A stretch of 64,000 bases of DNA, taken from NCBI RefSeq assembly GCF_900102055.1, contig NZ_FNBA01000007.1, positions 1 through 64,000 of the forward strand, in the 5' to 3' direction. The notes beneath the pieces were generated by a model. It had not been told where the DNA came from and did not search any database. It saw only the letters and a program-made list of their open reading frames with translations. Position numbers and translations under genes: made by a program. This DNA comes from Ulvibacter litoralis (lineage in GTDB: Bacteria > Bacteroidota > Bacteroidia > Flavobacteriales > Flavobacteriaceae). Below, piece after piece: positions 10,267 to 18,735 of the stretch (positions within the stretch are counted from its first letter, which is position 1; every line of letters begins with the position of its first letter).

Positions 10267-10563
10267 TTAACTATCTGAGTCGATTGCCCACTCTATTGTT
10301 TCTTCTAATCCGCCAGTTAAATTTCGTCCATATCTATCGACTTGAAAACTAAGTTCTTCTAGATCAATCTCATCATCCTCTCCAATTTTTCCGTTCTGTC
10401 TTGACCCTGCACTTAAGGCGATGGTTCCTTTTTTCCAAATGTGAATGTGCGGATAGTTAGTAGCCGGAAAATTACCTATAAAATATTCCTTCCCTTTTTT
10501 TTCAATTTCACATCCATTTTCTTTCGCTTTGGCTATAAAATCTTCTAGTGAAACTTTTCCCAT
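10267..10563 (-). CDS. Small hypothetical protein (98 aa)
   Basis: I do not recognise the family. The sequence is hydrophilic, with MGKVSLEDFIAKAKENG at the start, a central YPHIHIWKKGTIALS and an acidic tail (DDEIDLEELSF ... AIDSDS). There is no signal peptide or membrane segment. It has a normal ATG, and codon use looks like the rest of the chromosome. It stands alone, convergent with the peptidase gene. Confidence 0.6.
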   Translation of the reverse strand: MGKVSLEDFIAKAKENGCEIEKKGKEYFIGNFPATNYPHIHIWKKGTIALSAGSRQNGKIGEDDEIDLEELSFQVDRYGRNLTGGLEETIEWAIDSDS

Positions 10564-10908
10564 TTTTTAAAGTATTAAATTAGTTTTCTTACTCGTATGG
10601 CTTTTCAGAATATCGCCCCGTTTTTAATGGTTTCTGGACTCCACAAATTTGTGTAGGTTGTTTTTTGACGTGTTGTCGTAAACTAATTGGGGCATACTAA
10701 CGTGTTGCATCTGGTTCTGGATACAACGCAAAAGGAATGTGGTATTATGAGATTGTCTTTTTAGCTACAAAAGTTATAGCATTGAGGAAGTGCTCACAGA
10801 CAAATCTACCTGTAATTTGAAGTTACTAAGGTAGTTAAAAAAAATTAATAGTCACATAACAACTTAACTTTTAAGGATTTAAGCTGTAACGTATTGTAGA
10901 CAATCCTA
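10564..10908 (+). other. Gene-free gap with a possible coding remnant
   Basis: No full gene fits here. On the plus strand a 39-codon open stretch from 10701 reads RVASGSGYNAKGMWYYEIV and then drifts to a stop. It has no start codon and could be a decayed gene end. The short phrase acgtgttg occurs twice (near 10669 and 10700). I see no terminator or promoter I would defend. Confidence 0.25.
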
Positions 10909-11550
10909 TTAAGATTGCGAGTATTGGTATAAGAAATAAAAGAAGAGAACAACCAATACAATTTGAAAAAGGTTTCCAATAATTGCATTTTTCTTCAACT
11001 CCCTTTGATTGTAAAAACTATTGAAACTTTTCTTTCCGAAACTGGCAAAATACCTAAGCAAAGCTCCAAACCATTCCGAAGTATTAAGCTGATTTTCACC
11101 TTCACTTGCCCAATCCATATCGGTATCCGATTTTAAATTGAAGTGTTTAAAATGAGCTTCATACACATTGTAAGAGAATTTGTTGCCAATATGTTTTCTC
11201 CCCGTATTATCTGTAAGAATGGCGGTGCATTTAAGGTGCGGATCTTCTTGAAACACTTTAATGTGAAATACTGCTTCTTGTATACATTCGGAAGGAAGTT
11301 TTTCTTTTTCTAAAGTAGCATCTATTATATTCTTTAACCTTGGTAAGTACGCTAAAACAGCTTCAATCTCTACTTCTTCAGGAAGCACCTTTTTGTTAAG
11401 AATATCTATTTTCAATTCATCTATGGCATTTTCAGCAGCGATATTCCATATCCAAGTCGACATAGCCCCCTTCTTATAAAAAAATGAATCACTAAAATAG
11501 GTTGTCGTGAGATCATCGGGTAATGCGTCAAGGATTTTTCTATTTTCCAC
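10909..11550 (-). CDS. Hypothetical tail-anchored membrane protein (213 aa)
   Basis: I do not recognise the family. It opens with a GTG codon; an in-frame TAG three codons upstream limits the start, and the next Met is residue 30. Most of the protein is hydrophilic and cytoplasmic-looking. A single C-terminal membrane helix (NLFQIVLVVLFFYFLYQYS, residues ~193-211) suggests tail anchoring. It is separated by 93 bp from the CNNM/CBS gene, which lies on the same strand upstream, and could be co-transcribed with it. Confidence 0.6.
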   Translation of the reverse strand: MENRKILDALPDDLTTTYFSDSFFYKKGAMSTWIWNIAAENAIDELKIDILNKKVLPEEVEIEAVLAYLPRLKNIIDATLEKEKLPSECIQEAVFHIKVFQEDPHLKCTAILTDNTGRKHIGNKFSYNVYEAHFKHFNLKSDTDMDWASEGENQLNTSEWFGALLRYFASFGKKSFNSFYNQRELKKNAIIGNLFQIVLVVLFFYFLYQYSQS

Positions 11551-11643
11551 TAGAGGCTACAATTGATAGTAAGATGTAAACTACAAAAAAAAAGATACGG
11601 TATTGAAATTTGGTGTCTTCAACCACATACAGCGCTACACTTC

Positions 11644-12699
11644 TTATTTTTTTTCATTTTTCAAAAGCGCATTCTTCTTTTGTTTTTCTTGCCATCTTTT
11701 TACGGCATATTCTTGCATATCGTCTACTTTGTCTTTCTCATCTACAATTTCAAAACCGAGTAGTGTTTCAATAATATCTTCAAGGGTTGTAATTCCAGCC
11801 ATACCTCCGTATTGATCAACAACTAAGGAAATGTGTATTTTTTTCTGAAGTAATTCTTCCCAAGCATCAAACAAAGTAATATCTCTTGAAAACACAATAA
11901 TATCGCGCTTCACATCTTTTAGTTTTAAATCAAATTGATCTTCCGCTAATTTTTCAAAGACTAATTCTCTTAAAACATAACCTGTAATGTTGTCTTTGTT
12001 GTCTTTATAGATTGGAATTCTTGAAAAATGCAATAATTCTTTATTCTCCAAAAACTCTTTCAGCGTCATTTCTTGATTTGCAGCAACCACTACAATTCGA
12101 GGAGTCATTACACTATTAATCTTTAAACTTTTTAGTTTGATTAAGTTCTGAATAATTTTGTTCTCTTTTGATGCAAAAACACCTTCTTGTGTTCCTATAC
12201 TTGCCAATACCGAAATCTCTTCTCTACTGGTTGTAAACTCAGATTTATCTCTTGAAAGTAATTTAGTAAGCTTAGACGACAACCATACCAACGGATATAC
12301 AATAAAAATTGATGCTTTGATCATTTTTGAAGTAATACCTATTAATTCTCTGCTGTAGTTTGCACCTAATGTTTTCGGGATAATTTCAGTAACAATTAAA
12401 ATTAAAATGGTTAATACGGCTGAAACGATTCCAAAATAAGCCTCTCCGAATACTACCGTAGCTTGCGCCCCTACTCCAGCAGCTCCAACTGTATGCGCCA
12501 CTGTATTCAACGATAAAATTGCCGATAAAGGTTTATCAATATCGTCTTTGAGCGTTATCATAGTCTCTGCATTTTTGTCGCCCATTTTAGATTTTGATCT
12601 TAAAAATGAAATTGGGACAGACAACAATACGGCTTCCATTATTGAACATAAAAATGAAATAACAAGAGCTATAAAAAGATATAAAAGTAATAATGCCAT
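11644..12699 (-). CDS. CNNM-domain plus CBS-pair membrane protein (HlyC/CorC-like)
   Basis: 351 residues. An N-terminal CNNM membrane domain has about four helices (MALLLLYLFIALVISFLCSIMEAVLLS, then VLTILILIVTEIIPKTLGA, with the family EIIPK motif). A CBS pair follows (NSVMTPRIVVVAANQ, then ISLVVDQYGGMAGITTLEDIIETLLG). It lacks the C-terminal CorC/HlyC domain seen in longer relatives. Relatives are Mg2+/Co2+ transport or efflux proteins; the substrate here is an inference. Confidence 0.88.
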   Translation of the reverse strand: MALLLLYLFIALVISFLCSIMEAVLLSVPISFLRSKSKMGDKNAETMITLKDDIDKPLSAILSLNTVAHTVGAAGVGAQATVVFGEAYFGIVSAVLTILILIVTEIIPKTLGANYSRELIGITSKMIKASIFIVYPLVWLSSKLTKLLSRDKSEFTTSREEISVLASIGTQEGVFASKENKIIQNLIKLKSLKINSVMTPRIVVVAANQEMTLKEFLENKELLHFSRIPIYKDNKDNITGYVLRELVFEKLAEDQFDLKLKDVKRDIIVFSRDITLFDAWEELLQKKIHISLVVDQYGGMAGITTLEDIIETLLGFEIVDEKDKVDDMQEYAVKRWQEKQKKNALLKNEKK

Positions 12700-12746
12700 A
12701 GTCTATTTAATATAAGTTTAGTCGTTACTTTTTAAGTACATCACTG

Positions 12747-13985
12747 TTAATACCAACGTTTTTTATTCTTTTTTGAAGCCGCAGATTTACGTCCCGACTT
12801 ATGCTTGCTTCCTCCTTTTTTCTTATGAACTTGAGGCTTCGCTTTAGGATCTAACGGATGCGGATGATCTTCTACCACCTGTATCGATTTCTGAATTAAT
12901 TTCTGAATATTTTTCACATACGCCTTTTCGTCTGCTGCACAAAAAGAATACGAAGTTCCTGTATTTCCTGCGCGTCCCGTACGTCCAATTCGGTGTACAT
13001 AGGTTTCTGGAATGTTCGGAAGGTCAAAATTAATCACCACATCTAACTCGTCAATATCAATTCCACGAGATGCGACATCGGTTGCGATTAAAATATTGAC
13101 TTCGCCATTTTTAAATTTATTGAGAGCGGTTTGTCGCGCACTTTGCGTTTTATCGCCGTGCAAGCTTTCTACCTTAAAATCATTTTTTAATAGCGTATTT
13201 TCTAATTTGTCTACGCCGTTTTTTGTTCTTCGGAAAATTAAGATGTTCCCTTGTATTTCATTCCGAAGTAAATGTAAACACAACTCGATTTTACTCGATT
13301 TTGGAACATAGTATAACAACTGAAGCACATTTTTCGCACTTGTACCTGAAGGTGATACTTCAACACGTTCTGGATTTTTCAAAATAGAAGCTGCCAAATG
13401 AATCACTTTAGCAGGCATCGTAGCCGAGAATAGCAAGGTTTGCTTTTCTTCAGGGCACATGCGTTCAATTTTACGAACATCGTCTATAAATCCCATGTCT
13501 AACATTAAATCGGCTTCATCTAACACCAAAACTTCTACTGAGTCTAAATGAAGTGCTTCCTGTTTCCGTAGATCTAACAAACGCCCTGGAGTAGCGATTA
13601 ATATATCGACTCCTTTTCTCAAAACATCTTTTTGCGAGTCTATCGACGTTCCGCCGAACACACAAGCCGTTCGCAAATTCGTGTATTTACTATAATCTTT
13701 AAACTCTGCTTCAATTTGAACAGCTAACTCCCGTGTCGGACTCACCACTAGCGCTCTAATCTTCTTTGCGTTTTTAGAAGCATCCTGCTGATGAAATAAT
13801 AACTGAAGAATAGGCAATGCAAAAGCGGCTGTTTTTCCAGTTCCCGTTTGCGCAGAAGCAATCAAATCTTTCCGTTCTAAAATTAACGGAATCGCCAACT
13901 CCTGAACCTGTGTAGGCTCGTCATAGTTCTTTTCGTAAATGGCTTTTAAAATTGGCTTGTTTAGAGCTAGTTCTGTAAAGTGCAT
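12747..13985 (-). CDS. DEAD-box ATP-dependent RNA helicase (RhlE-like)
   Basis: 412 residues from the ATG at 13985. The motifs are Q-motif (PTQVQELAIP), Walker A AQTGTGKT, PTRELAVQ, ATPGRLLDL, DEAD in LVLDEADLMLD, SAT, then helicase C (ATDVASRGIDI, HRIGRTGRAG). The tail is short and basic (KKKGGSKHKSGRKSAASKKNKKRWY), as in RhlE/CsdA-type helicases that act on structured RNA or ribosomes. The longer ORF begins at a TTG that sits inside the -7 box TATCTTTG, so the ATG is preferred. Confidence 0.94.
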   Translation of the reverse strand: MHFTELALNKPILKAIYEKNYDEPTQVQELAIPLILERKDLIASAQTGTGKTAAFALPILQLLFHQQDASKNAKKIRALVVSPTRELAVQIEAEFKDYSKYTNLRTACVFGGTSIDSQKDVLRKGVDILIATPGRLLDLRKQEALHLDSVEVLVLDEADLMLDMGFIDDVRKIERMCPEEKQTLLFSATMPAKVIHLAASILKNPERVEVSPSGTSAKNVLQLLYYVPKSSKIELCLHLLRNEIQGNILIFRRTKNGVDKLENTLLKNDFKVESLHGDKTQSARQTALNKFKNGEVNILIATDVASRGIDIDELDVVINFDLPNIPETYVHRIGRTGRAGNTGTSYSFCAADEKAYVKNIQKLIQKSIQVVEDHPHPLDPKAKPQVHKKKGGSKHKSGRKSAASKKNKKRWY

Positions 13986-14009
13986 AGGTTTGTTTTGCAA
14001 ATATTTCTG

Positions 14010-14017
14010 CAAAGATA
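14010..14017 (-). promoter_or_regulatory. -7 box of the DEAD-box helicase promoter
   Basis: TATCTTTG on the minus strand matches TAnnTTTG. It overlaps the upstream TTG and so supports the ATG at 13985 as start, with a leader of about 20 nt. Confidence 0.65.
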
Positions 14018-14075
14018 CTACAAACTAAATCACTAGTCCATTTTTTAAGGATTCGTATTTAGATGTAGCTATACA

Positions 14076-14540
14076 CTATCGAAGCTTTTGTGAGCGTTGT
14101 CGCAATCCTTCATAGACTACTGCGGTTACTGCATTTGCTAAATTGATGCTACGAATGTGGGTACTGTGAATCGGAATTTTATAGGTTTCATCCCTGTGAG
14201 ATTCTAAAAGATTCTCTGACAATCCAACCGATTCCTTTCCGAAGATAAAAAAATGATCTTCTTGAAAATCGACCTCCCAGTATTCTTTTGTTCCATGACT
14301 TGAGAAAAAAGCCATTGGTTTTCCCTTATGAGTTTCGAAAAAAGCCTCCTGACTCTCATAAATCTTAAGATCTAAATGTTGCCAATAGTCCAAACCAGCA
14401 CGTTTTACACGTTTATCATTTAATTCAAAACCAAAAGGTTTCACCAAATGCAAAGTGCTTCCTGTCGCTAAACTAAGTCTTCCAATATTCCCAGTGTTAT
14501 TCGGGATTTCAGGCTCGATAAGGACGATGTGTTGCGGCAT
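14076..14540 (-). CDS. trmL: tRNA (cytidine/uridine-34 2'-O)-methyltransferase, TrmL type
   Basis: 154 residues from the ATG at 14540 (MPQHIVLIEPEIPNNTGN). The SPOUT-fold motifs are NTGNIGRLSLATGSTLHLVKP at the start and IFGKESVGLSE plus IPIHSTHIRSINLANAVTAVVYE near the C-terminus, which form the SAM-binding knot. The enzyme methylates the wobble ribose of leucine tRNAs. The 25-residue N-terminal extension of the longer ORF is hydrophobic and not part of the family, so I exclude it. Confidence 0.9.
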   Translation of the reverse strand: MPQHIVLIEPEIPNNTGNIGRLSLATGSTLHLVKPFGFELNDKRVKRAGLDYWQHLDLKIYESQEAFFETHKGKPMAFFSSHGTKEYWEVDFQEDHFFIFGKESVGLSENLLESHRDETYKIPIHSTHIRSINLANAVTAVVYEGLRQRSQKLR

Positions 14541-14746
14541 AGTATTTTTTGAAAAGATTAGCATACTCGTCATAAAACCAAAAATGGAATACAACAAGAT
14601 GTGGTATTGAAACAAAAGTACTTAATTATTTACCGAATGTGCTCTATTTCTTCTTCGGAAAAATCCGAGGAAAGCAACCTACAGTTGATGTATTTATCAT
14701 CATTTAGCTGAAAAACAACTACCCTTTTTAAATGAATATGAATTCA

Positions 14747-15643
14747 TTAAACTTCTGAAGCATGCGTGAGTAAAATACTATTCCCTGTGGCATCGTTTAC
14801 ATAAAAACCTTCCTCCTTTTCTTCGTATTTCGACACATTAGCTAAAGCTTTATTTAAGTTCTCCTTGGTGTTAAAAACAATTTGGAAATAGTTTAATCCA
14901 GCATGTTCACTTGGTGCTAAAGATCTGTTTTTTCCATGCCATGAATTTAAAGCAATACGATGTTGATAGGCCCCTCCCGCACTTAGATCGGCATACATAA
15001 ATTGTGGCAAATAGTTGAACGGAATAAATCCAATTTTTTCATAGAACGCTTTTGAACTTTCTACCAAGTTGGCGTACAAATGCAAATGACCAATGTAGGT
15101 GTTATTAGATATAAAATTACTCGTATTTTCAAGATCTAAGTCTTTCAATACTTCTCCTACATCAAGATAATCTGAAGCACTTCGAATGACACCTTCTGAG
15201 TCTTCAATTTTGAGGCCTCCATCGGTATGCATTCTTTTAAATCTTTTGGGGGTTTCTAATGTAAATTCAATATTAATCCCATCTGGATCGTCTAAATAAA
15301 TAGATTTTGACATGGTATGATCTACAGAAGAAAAAGGATAGTTATGCACCACCAATCGGTTTAACATACTTGCAAAGGCTTTTTTATGGGGTGCATGAAT
15401 CGCAAAATGATAGAGTCCGCTGTATCCTTTTACAAACCTTTTTTTAGCAGCTTGATGAACAACCACTAAGGTCTGAGTTTCAGTTCCAAATTCTGCGGTA
15501 GAACCTGATACTTTTCGAGGGTACAACCCCACTATTTCTGTCCAAAAAAGTGTAGCCTTTTCAAGGTTTGTATTATTTAGATGAATCGCCCCAAAGGAGG
15601 CAAATTCATTTAAACTGTTCGTTTTTTGATGTGTATTTGTCAT
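14747..15643 (-). CDS. VOC-family protein (CatE/catechol-2,3-dioxygenase-like)
   Basis: 298 residues with two paired glyoxalase/bleomycin-resistance (VOC) modules: ASFGAIHLNNTNLEKATLFWTEIVGL near residue 15, and IGHLHLYANLVESSKAFYEKIGF near 185. Candidate metal ligands are H in GAIHL, H in YHFAIHAP, and E in INIEFTLE. It resembles B. subtilis CatE-like extradiol dioxygenases, but the substrate is not deducible. It precedes the DoxX and Crp/Fnr genes on neither shared operon spacing nor overlap, so I treat it as separate. Confidence 0.8.
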   Translation of the reverse strand: MTNTHQKTNSLNEFASFGAIHLNNTNLEKATLFWTEIVGLYPRKVSGSTAEFGTETQTLVVVHQAAKKRFVKGYSGLYHFAIHAPHKKAFASMLNRLVVHNYPFSSVDHTMSKSIYLDDPDGINIEFTLETPKRFKRMHTDGGLKIEDSEGVIRSASDYLDVGEVLKDLDLENTSNFISNNTYIGHLHLYANLVESSKAFYEKIGFIPFNYLPQFMYADLSAGGAYQHRIALNSWHGKNRSLAPSEHAGLNYFQIVFNTKENLNKALANVSKYEEKEEGFYVNDATGNSILLTHASEV

Positions 15644-15757
15644 TGTCGAAAAATGTGTTGATTCCGAAATTTACAAATGCACCAAAAATAATTTTTCAAA
15701 AATTTTCAGTGCTTTGCATTCATCTATCGGGGAGTTAATAGATTGTTTTTTATTCTA

Positions 15758-15845
15758 ATTGATAGCCGCGTTAACGATTGAAGCGGCATCCTTTTTGGTT
15801 TTTCGCCAAAAAGATAGAGCTGAAAGCGTGTTAAAACGCCCAAAC
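15758..15845 (+). ncRNA. Structured intergenic element, flavobacterial repeat/RNA-like (copy 1)
   Basis: The core AAGCGGCATCC continues into CTTTTTGG, which pairs with CCAAAAAG across a short loop. GCGTTAAC near 15768 pairs with GTTAAAACGC at the far end to close a junction. The arrangement (GCGTT ... GATTG ... hairpin ... AAAGC ... ACGCC) is shared with the element at 24574. From memory it resembles a repeat common between genes in Flavobacteriaceae and perhaps the described flavo-1 RNA motif; I cannot verify the name. It lies between the VOC and DoxX genes. Confidence 0.5.
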
Positions 15846-15857
15846 AACTCGTGAAAT

Positions 15858-16298
15858 CTATTTGTTTAATGTAATGGATTGCTGTTTTGCCTGTATCGGT
15901 GCTTTTTTGCTTCTACCCCATGCGATGAATAGAGCGATAGCCATGATCACCACATTCATTCCTATGACTGAAAACTCCCCTCGTGACGCGTGAAAAATAA
16001 CTGCAAATACCATTACCATAGCAAGACCCAAGGCTGCCCAAACGGTTAAAAAAGGCTTCCAACGAAGTAACGATGGCAGCAATAAACCGATTCCTCCTGC
16101 TAATTCGCTGATACCTATAAATCGTACTAAACTCGCTGGAGTTCCTGTAACCCACGGTAAGGATTCTGCCAATGCTTCAATAGGCTGTGAGGATTTCATT
16201 AATCCAGCCATTAAAAACATTATTCCTAGTAAACCCTGTGCAATCCAAAGTGTTATGTGTATTGCCTTGCTGTTTTTTGTGTTAGTATTCTCTGTCAT
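15858..16298 (-). CDS. DoxX family membrane protein
   Basis: 146 residues with four predicted membrane helices: ITLWIAQGLLGIMFLMAGLM, LVRFIGISELAGGIGLLLP, FLTVWAALGLAMVMVFAVIF and MNVVIMAIALFIAWG. The DoxX signature GxxELxGGIGLLLP is present. The ATG at 16298 is chosen over the TTG at 16337. The longer form would put a TTGCAACTTTGC stretch, which resembles a -7 box, inside the gene. DoxX-like proteins are linked to redox or quinone processes. The adjacent Crp/Fnr gene (88 bp upstream, same strand) may regulate it. Confidence 0.85.
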   Translation of the reverse strand: MTENTNTKNSKAIHITLWIAQGLLGIMFLMAGLMKSSQPIEALAESLPWVTGTPASLVRFIGISELAGGIGLLLPSLLRWKPFLTVWAALGLAMVMVFAVIFHASRGEFSVIGMNVVIMAIALFIAWGRSKKAPIQAKQQSITLNK

Positions 16299-16385
16299 TT
16301 CTTTTACTGTTTTAATTAGATTGATGCAAAGTTGCAACTATACGGTCTAATTAAAATTAAGGTATCTTAAGAAATGAAATGAAGT

Positions 16386-16904
16386 TTACTTTTTTGCTAT
16401 TTTACGTCTAATATCGCTTAGATATTCAGGAGTAACTCCTATGTACGATGCGATTAATTTTAGCGGAAGTCGCTGTATAAGTGTGGGATAAGTATCTGTA
16501 AAAGCAAGGTAACGTTGCTCGGCTGTAGCACTCAACAACCCAATAATACGTTTGTTTGCTGCTATTAAATTGTTTCTATATTTATTTGCTATTTCTACAA
16601 CGGCTTCTTTTTCCAATTCATTCACAGCTCCAAAATCTGACTTACTAAGAGGTATGTATTCGGAATTTTCTATCGCTTCAATAAAAACCAATGAAGGAAC
16701 CCTATTTGTAAAACTATCTAAGTCGGAAATCATCCAATTTTCTGGAGCAAATTGTACAATGTGTTCTTTTCCTGCAGCATCTATGGTATAACTTTTAAGG
16801 CAGCCTTTTTTCACTAAATATCCATAGTTCGCAATTTCTCCTTGACTCAGAAGCATTTCGCCTTTTGAGATCGTTTTTAACGGAGACAGTTTAACACTTT
16901 TCAT
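16386..16904 (-). CDS. Crp/Fnr family transcriptional regulator (short)
   Basis: 172 residues, shorter than classic Crp (~210). A cyclic-nucleotide-binding-like beta barrel (KGEMLLSQGEIANYGYLVKKGCLKSY, then HIVQFAPENWMI) is followed by a helical linker. A truncated winged-helix end follows (LPLKLIASYIGVTPEYLSDIRRKIAKK), typical of the Bacteroidota Crp/Fnr subfamily. No Fnr-type cysteine cluster is visible. It is likely co-transcribed with the DoxX gene. Confidence 0.88.
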   Translation of the reverse strand: MKSVKLSPLKTISKGEMLLSQGEIANYGYLVKKGCLKSYTIDAAGKEHIVQFAPENWMISDLDSFTNRVPSLVFIEAIENSEYIPLSKSDFGAVNELEKEAVVEIANKYRNNLIAANKRIIGLLSATAEQRYLAFTDTYPTLIQRLPLKLIASYIGVTPEYLSDIRRKIAKK

Positions 16905-17061
16905 GGTTTGCTAACTTAAATTGTTGCTGTGGTTTTAAAAAAAACGTCTAGGTAACGAAGGTATAAAATTAATCCTCGAAATTGATTTTCAATATATCGA
17001 TAATTTACTAATAGAACCGTGCCATACAAACGGAAAACGTTCTCACACAATCGTAAAATAG

Positions 17062-17099
17062 TAAAAAAAATAAAACCCATTATAAAAATAATGGGTTTT
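17062..17099 (-). terminator. Strong terminator of a short minus-strand unit
   Basis: A perfect 12-bp stem (AAAACCCATTAT with ATAATGGGTTTT, loop of four) is followed on the minus strand by A and eight T. The plus side has no T tract, so the direction is minus. Confidence 0.85.
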
Positions 17100-17157
17100 A
17101 CTTAAATCCCCTAATGTTTCCACAGTAGCATAATGGAATACTAAGGTATAACAACAT
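17098..17157 (-). CDS. Possible 19-residue peptide MLLYLSIPLCYCGNIRGFK
   Basis: ATG to TAA, with the stop touching the terminator stem. The peptide has a hydrophobic start, a CYCG motif and a basic end. It is far too short for statistical support and stands only on its position between a good promoter and a good terminator. The alternative is that the transcript is non-coding. Confidence 0.25.
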   Translation of the reverse strand: MLLYLSIPLCYCGNIRGFK

Positions 17158-17191
17158 TACTATTGTTATTTATTATATTAACTTCACAATT

Positions 17192-17240
17192 CAAATTTAG
17201 CACTCTCATTACCAGCAACCTATACGTAAAACTACGTAAT
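17192..17240 (-). promoter_or_regulatory. TACGTA palindrome promoter, minus-strand copy
   Basis: The box TACGTAAAACTACGTA is at 17223-17238, with flanks extending to 17221-17240. On the minus strand TAAATTTG (17199-17192) matches TAnnTTTG. The distance from box centre to the -7 box is 31.5 bp, the same as at 45372, 48781 and 53581. Confidence 0.65.
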
Positions 17241-17384
17241 TATCTACCTTGTTCTAAAAATGTATATTCTGAATTATAAATACCAAAAGTAAGTTTCAAG
17301 CATTGTATTGTCAAGAAATTAATATTTAATTAACTAAAAATCAGTTAATTACACTTTATTTCTCGATTAAATACACGACCATTT

Positions 17385-18701
17385 TTAGTCGTTTGAAGGC
17401 AATTTATAGTCAGGACGTACCTCTGAAGATTCTGAAAAACAAACACCGCTAAATCCTTCTTTATTTTCTTTGCCGTTTTTAGCTTCAATCCATTTACTCA
17501 TGTATTTGGTACTTCGCATGGACTGGTGTTGAAGTATTTGCCCTATAAAATTAGCATTTCGATGTGCTAAAAGTTCGTTTTCCAATTGCTTAATGGTTGT
17601 TATAAATGCTTCGGAAAAAGCCGTTTTTTGAAACCTACTTGCTACCAATGCATCGCCATTTCGTTGTGCCGTGAGCCAGCTTTCTTTTTGTGAATACAAC
17701 TCGACGGAAGCTGCCACAAATTCTGGAATCGTGTCGCTAATTATTCCTGAAAAAGGGAGCGTTCCAAACATTCCTTCGGCGCCAATGTGGGTGGTGACAG
17801 AAGGTGTCCCGTAAAACATTGCGTCTAAGAGTTTTCCTTTTAGTCCCGCACCAAAACGCAACGGAGTTAAGCAGACTTTGGCATTTTGAAAAGCTTCTTT
17901 TTTATTTTTTACCCACCCCTGAATTAAAAAACCTTCTTTTTCATTATGCAACTCAGATATTTGTTGCGGTGCATAAGCCCCGTACACATGAAGTTTTGCT
18001 TTAGGGAATTGCTTCCGAAGTAAGGGCCAAATTTCTTTTTTTAGTTGCAAAACAGCATCTACATTGGGTGCGTGAAATAAGTTCCCAATCGTCATGAAAT
18101 CGGTTCTCTCTTCAAACGAAGGACGTCTCTTTAGTTCTTCTTCGGAAGGATTTTCTACCAAGAAAGGCAAATAATACAATAACTCTGAAGGCATCTTGAA
18201 AATAGCTTTCACTAATTGCATTTCTACTTCAGAAATAATAAGAGACAAATCACAACGAAGCATACTTGCCAATTCGCGTTTTGCGATATCGGTATATAAA
18301 TTTGCTTCTTGTACAGGAACATTTTGTTTTACAGCTGTTTCTCGTGCTTTTCGTAAAAAATGAAGGTCTTCTGTGTCTAAAATACGTACCGCATTCGGAC
18401 ATTGATCGGCAACGCGCCACCCAAATTGTTCTTCCGTAATATAACGGTCAAAAACAATAATCGTAGGTTTCAGTTGTGCGATAAACACATCAAAACTGGT
18501 ATTATTTAGTTCAATATGCTCCGTAGCAATTCCCAAATTTTGAAGCGACTCGGATCGTTCCGAAGTACTGGCTGTACTCGCAAAAGTGAGTTGGTAATTA
18601 GCTTCAGAAAAAAGAGCCATTAATTGCATCATCCGAACACCAGCAGCCGTTGTTGTAGGTTCTGGAAAGGTGTGACCAATAATTAATACAGTTGGTTTCA
18701 A
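17385..18701 (-). CDS. Glycosyltransferase, GT4-like
   Basis: 438 residues with a GT-B fold. The N-terminal motif is VLIIGHTFPEPTTTAAGVRMMQL, and a mid-protein MTIGNLFHAPNVDAVLQL opens the second domain. The C-terminal donor-site region is VCLTPLRFGAGLKGKLLDAMFYGTPSVTT, where the usual E-x7-E is weak. The family transfers sugars from nucleotide donors to surface glycans. It follows the beta-propeller lipoprotein gene on the same strand 34 bp downstream. Acceptor unknown. Confidence 0.85.
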   Translation of the reverse strand: MKPTVLIIGHTFPEPTTTAAGVRMMQLMALFSEANYQLTFASTASTSERSESLQNLGIATEHIELNNTSFDVFIAQLKPTIIVFDRYITEEQFGWRVADQCPNAVRILDTEDLHFLRKARETAVKQNVPVQEANLYTDIAKRELASMLRCDLSLIISEVEMQLVKAIFKMPSELLYYLPFLVENPSEEELKRRPSFEERTDFMTIGNLFHAPNVDAVLQLKKEIWPLLRKQFPKAKLHVYGAYAPQQISELHNEKEGFLIQGWVKNKKEAFQNAKVCLTPLRFGAGLKGKLLDAMFYGTPSVTTHIGAEGMFGTLPFSGIISDTIPEFVAASVELYSQKESWLTAQRNGDALVASRFQKTAFSEAFITTIKQLENELLAHRNANFIGQILQHQSMRSTKYMSKWIEAKNGKENKEGFSGVCFSESSEVRPDYKLPSND

Positions 18702-18735
18702 AGGTTGAATTTAGACCTAGTAAAGGTACTTAAAA

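Larger units (their letters stand above)
17062..17191 (-). ncRNA. Candidate small transcript (sRNA or leader of a 19-aa peptide)
   Basis: A -7 box (17192-17199) and palindromic box (17221-17240) drive the minus strand here, and the terminator at 17062-17099 ends the unit after about 125 nt. No known gene lies inside. The unit could be an sRNA or the mRNA of the 19-codon ORF at 17098-17157. The promoter is built like those of the giant secreted proteins at the right of the window. Confidence 0.5.
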
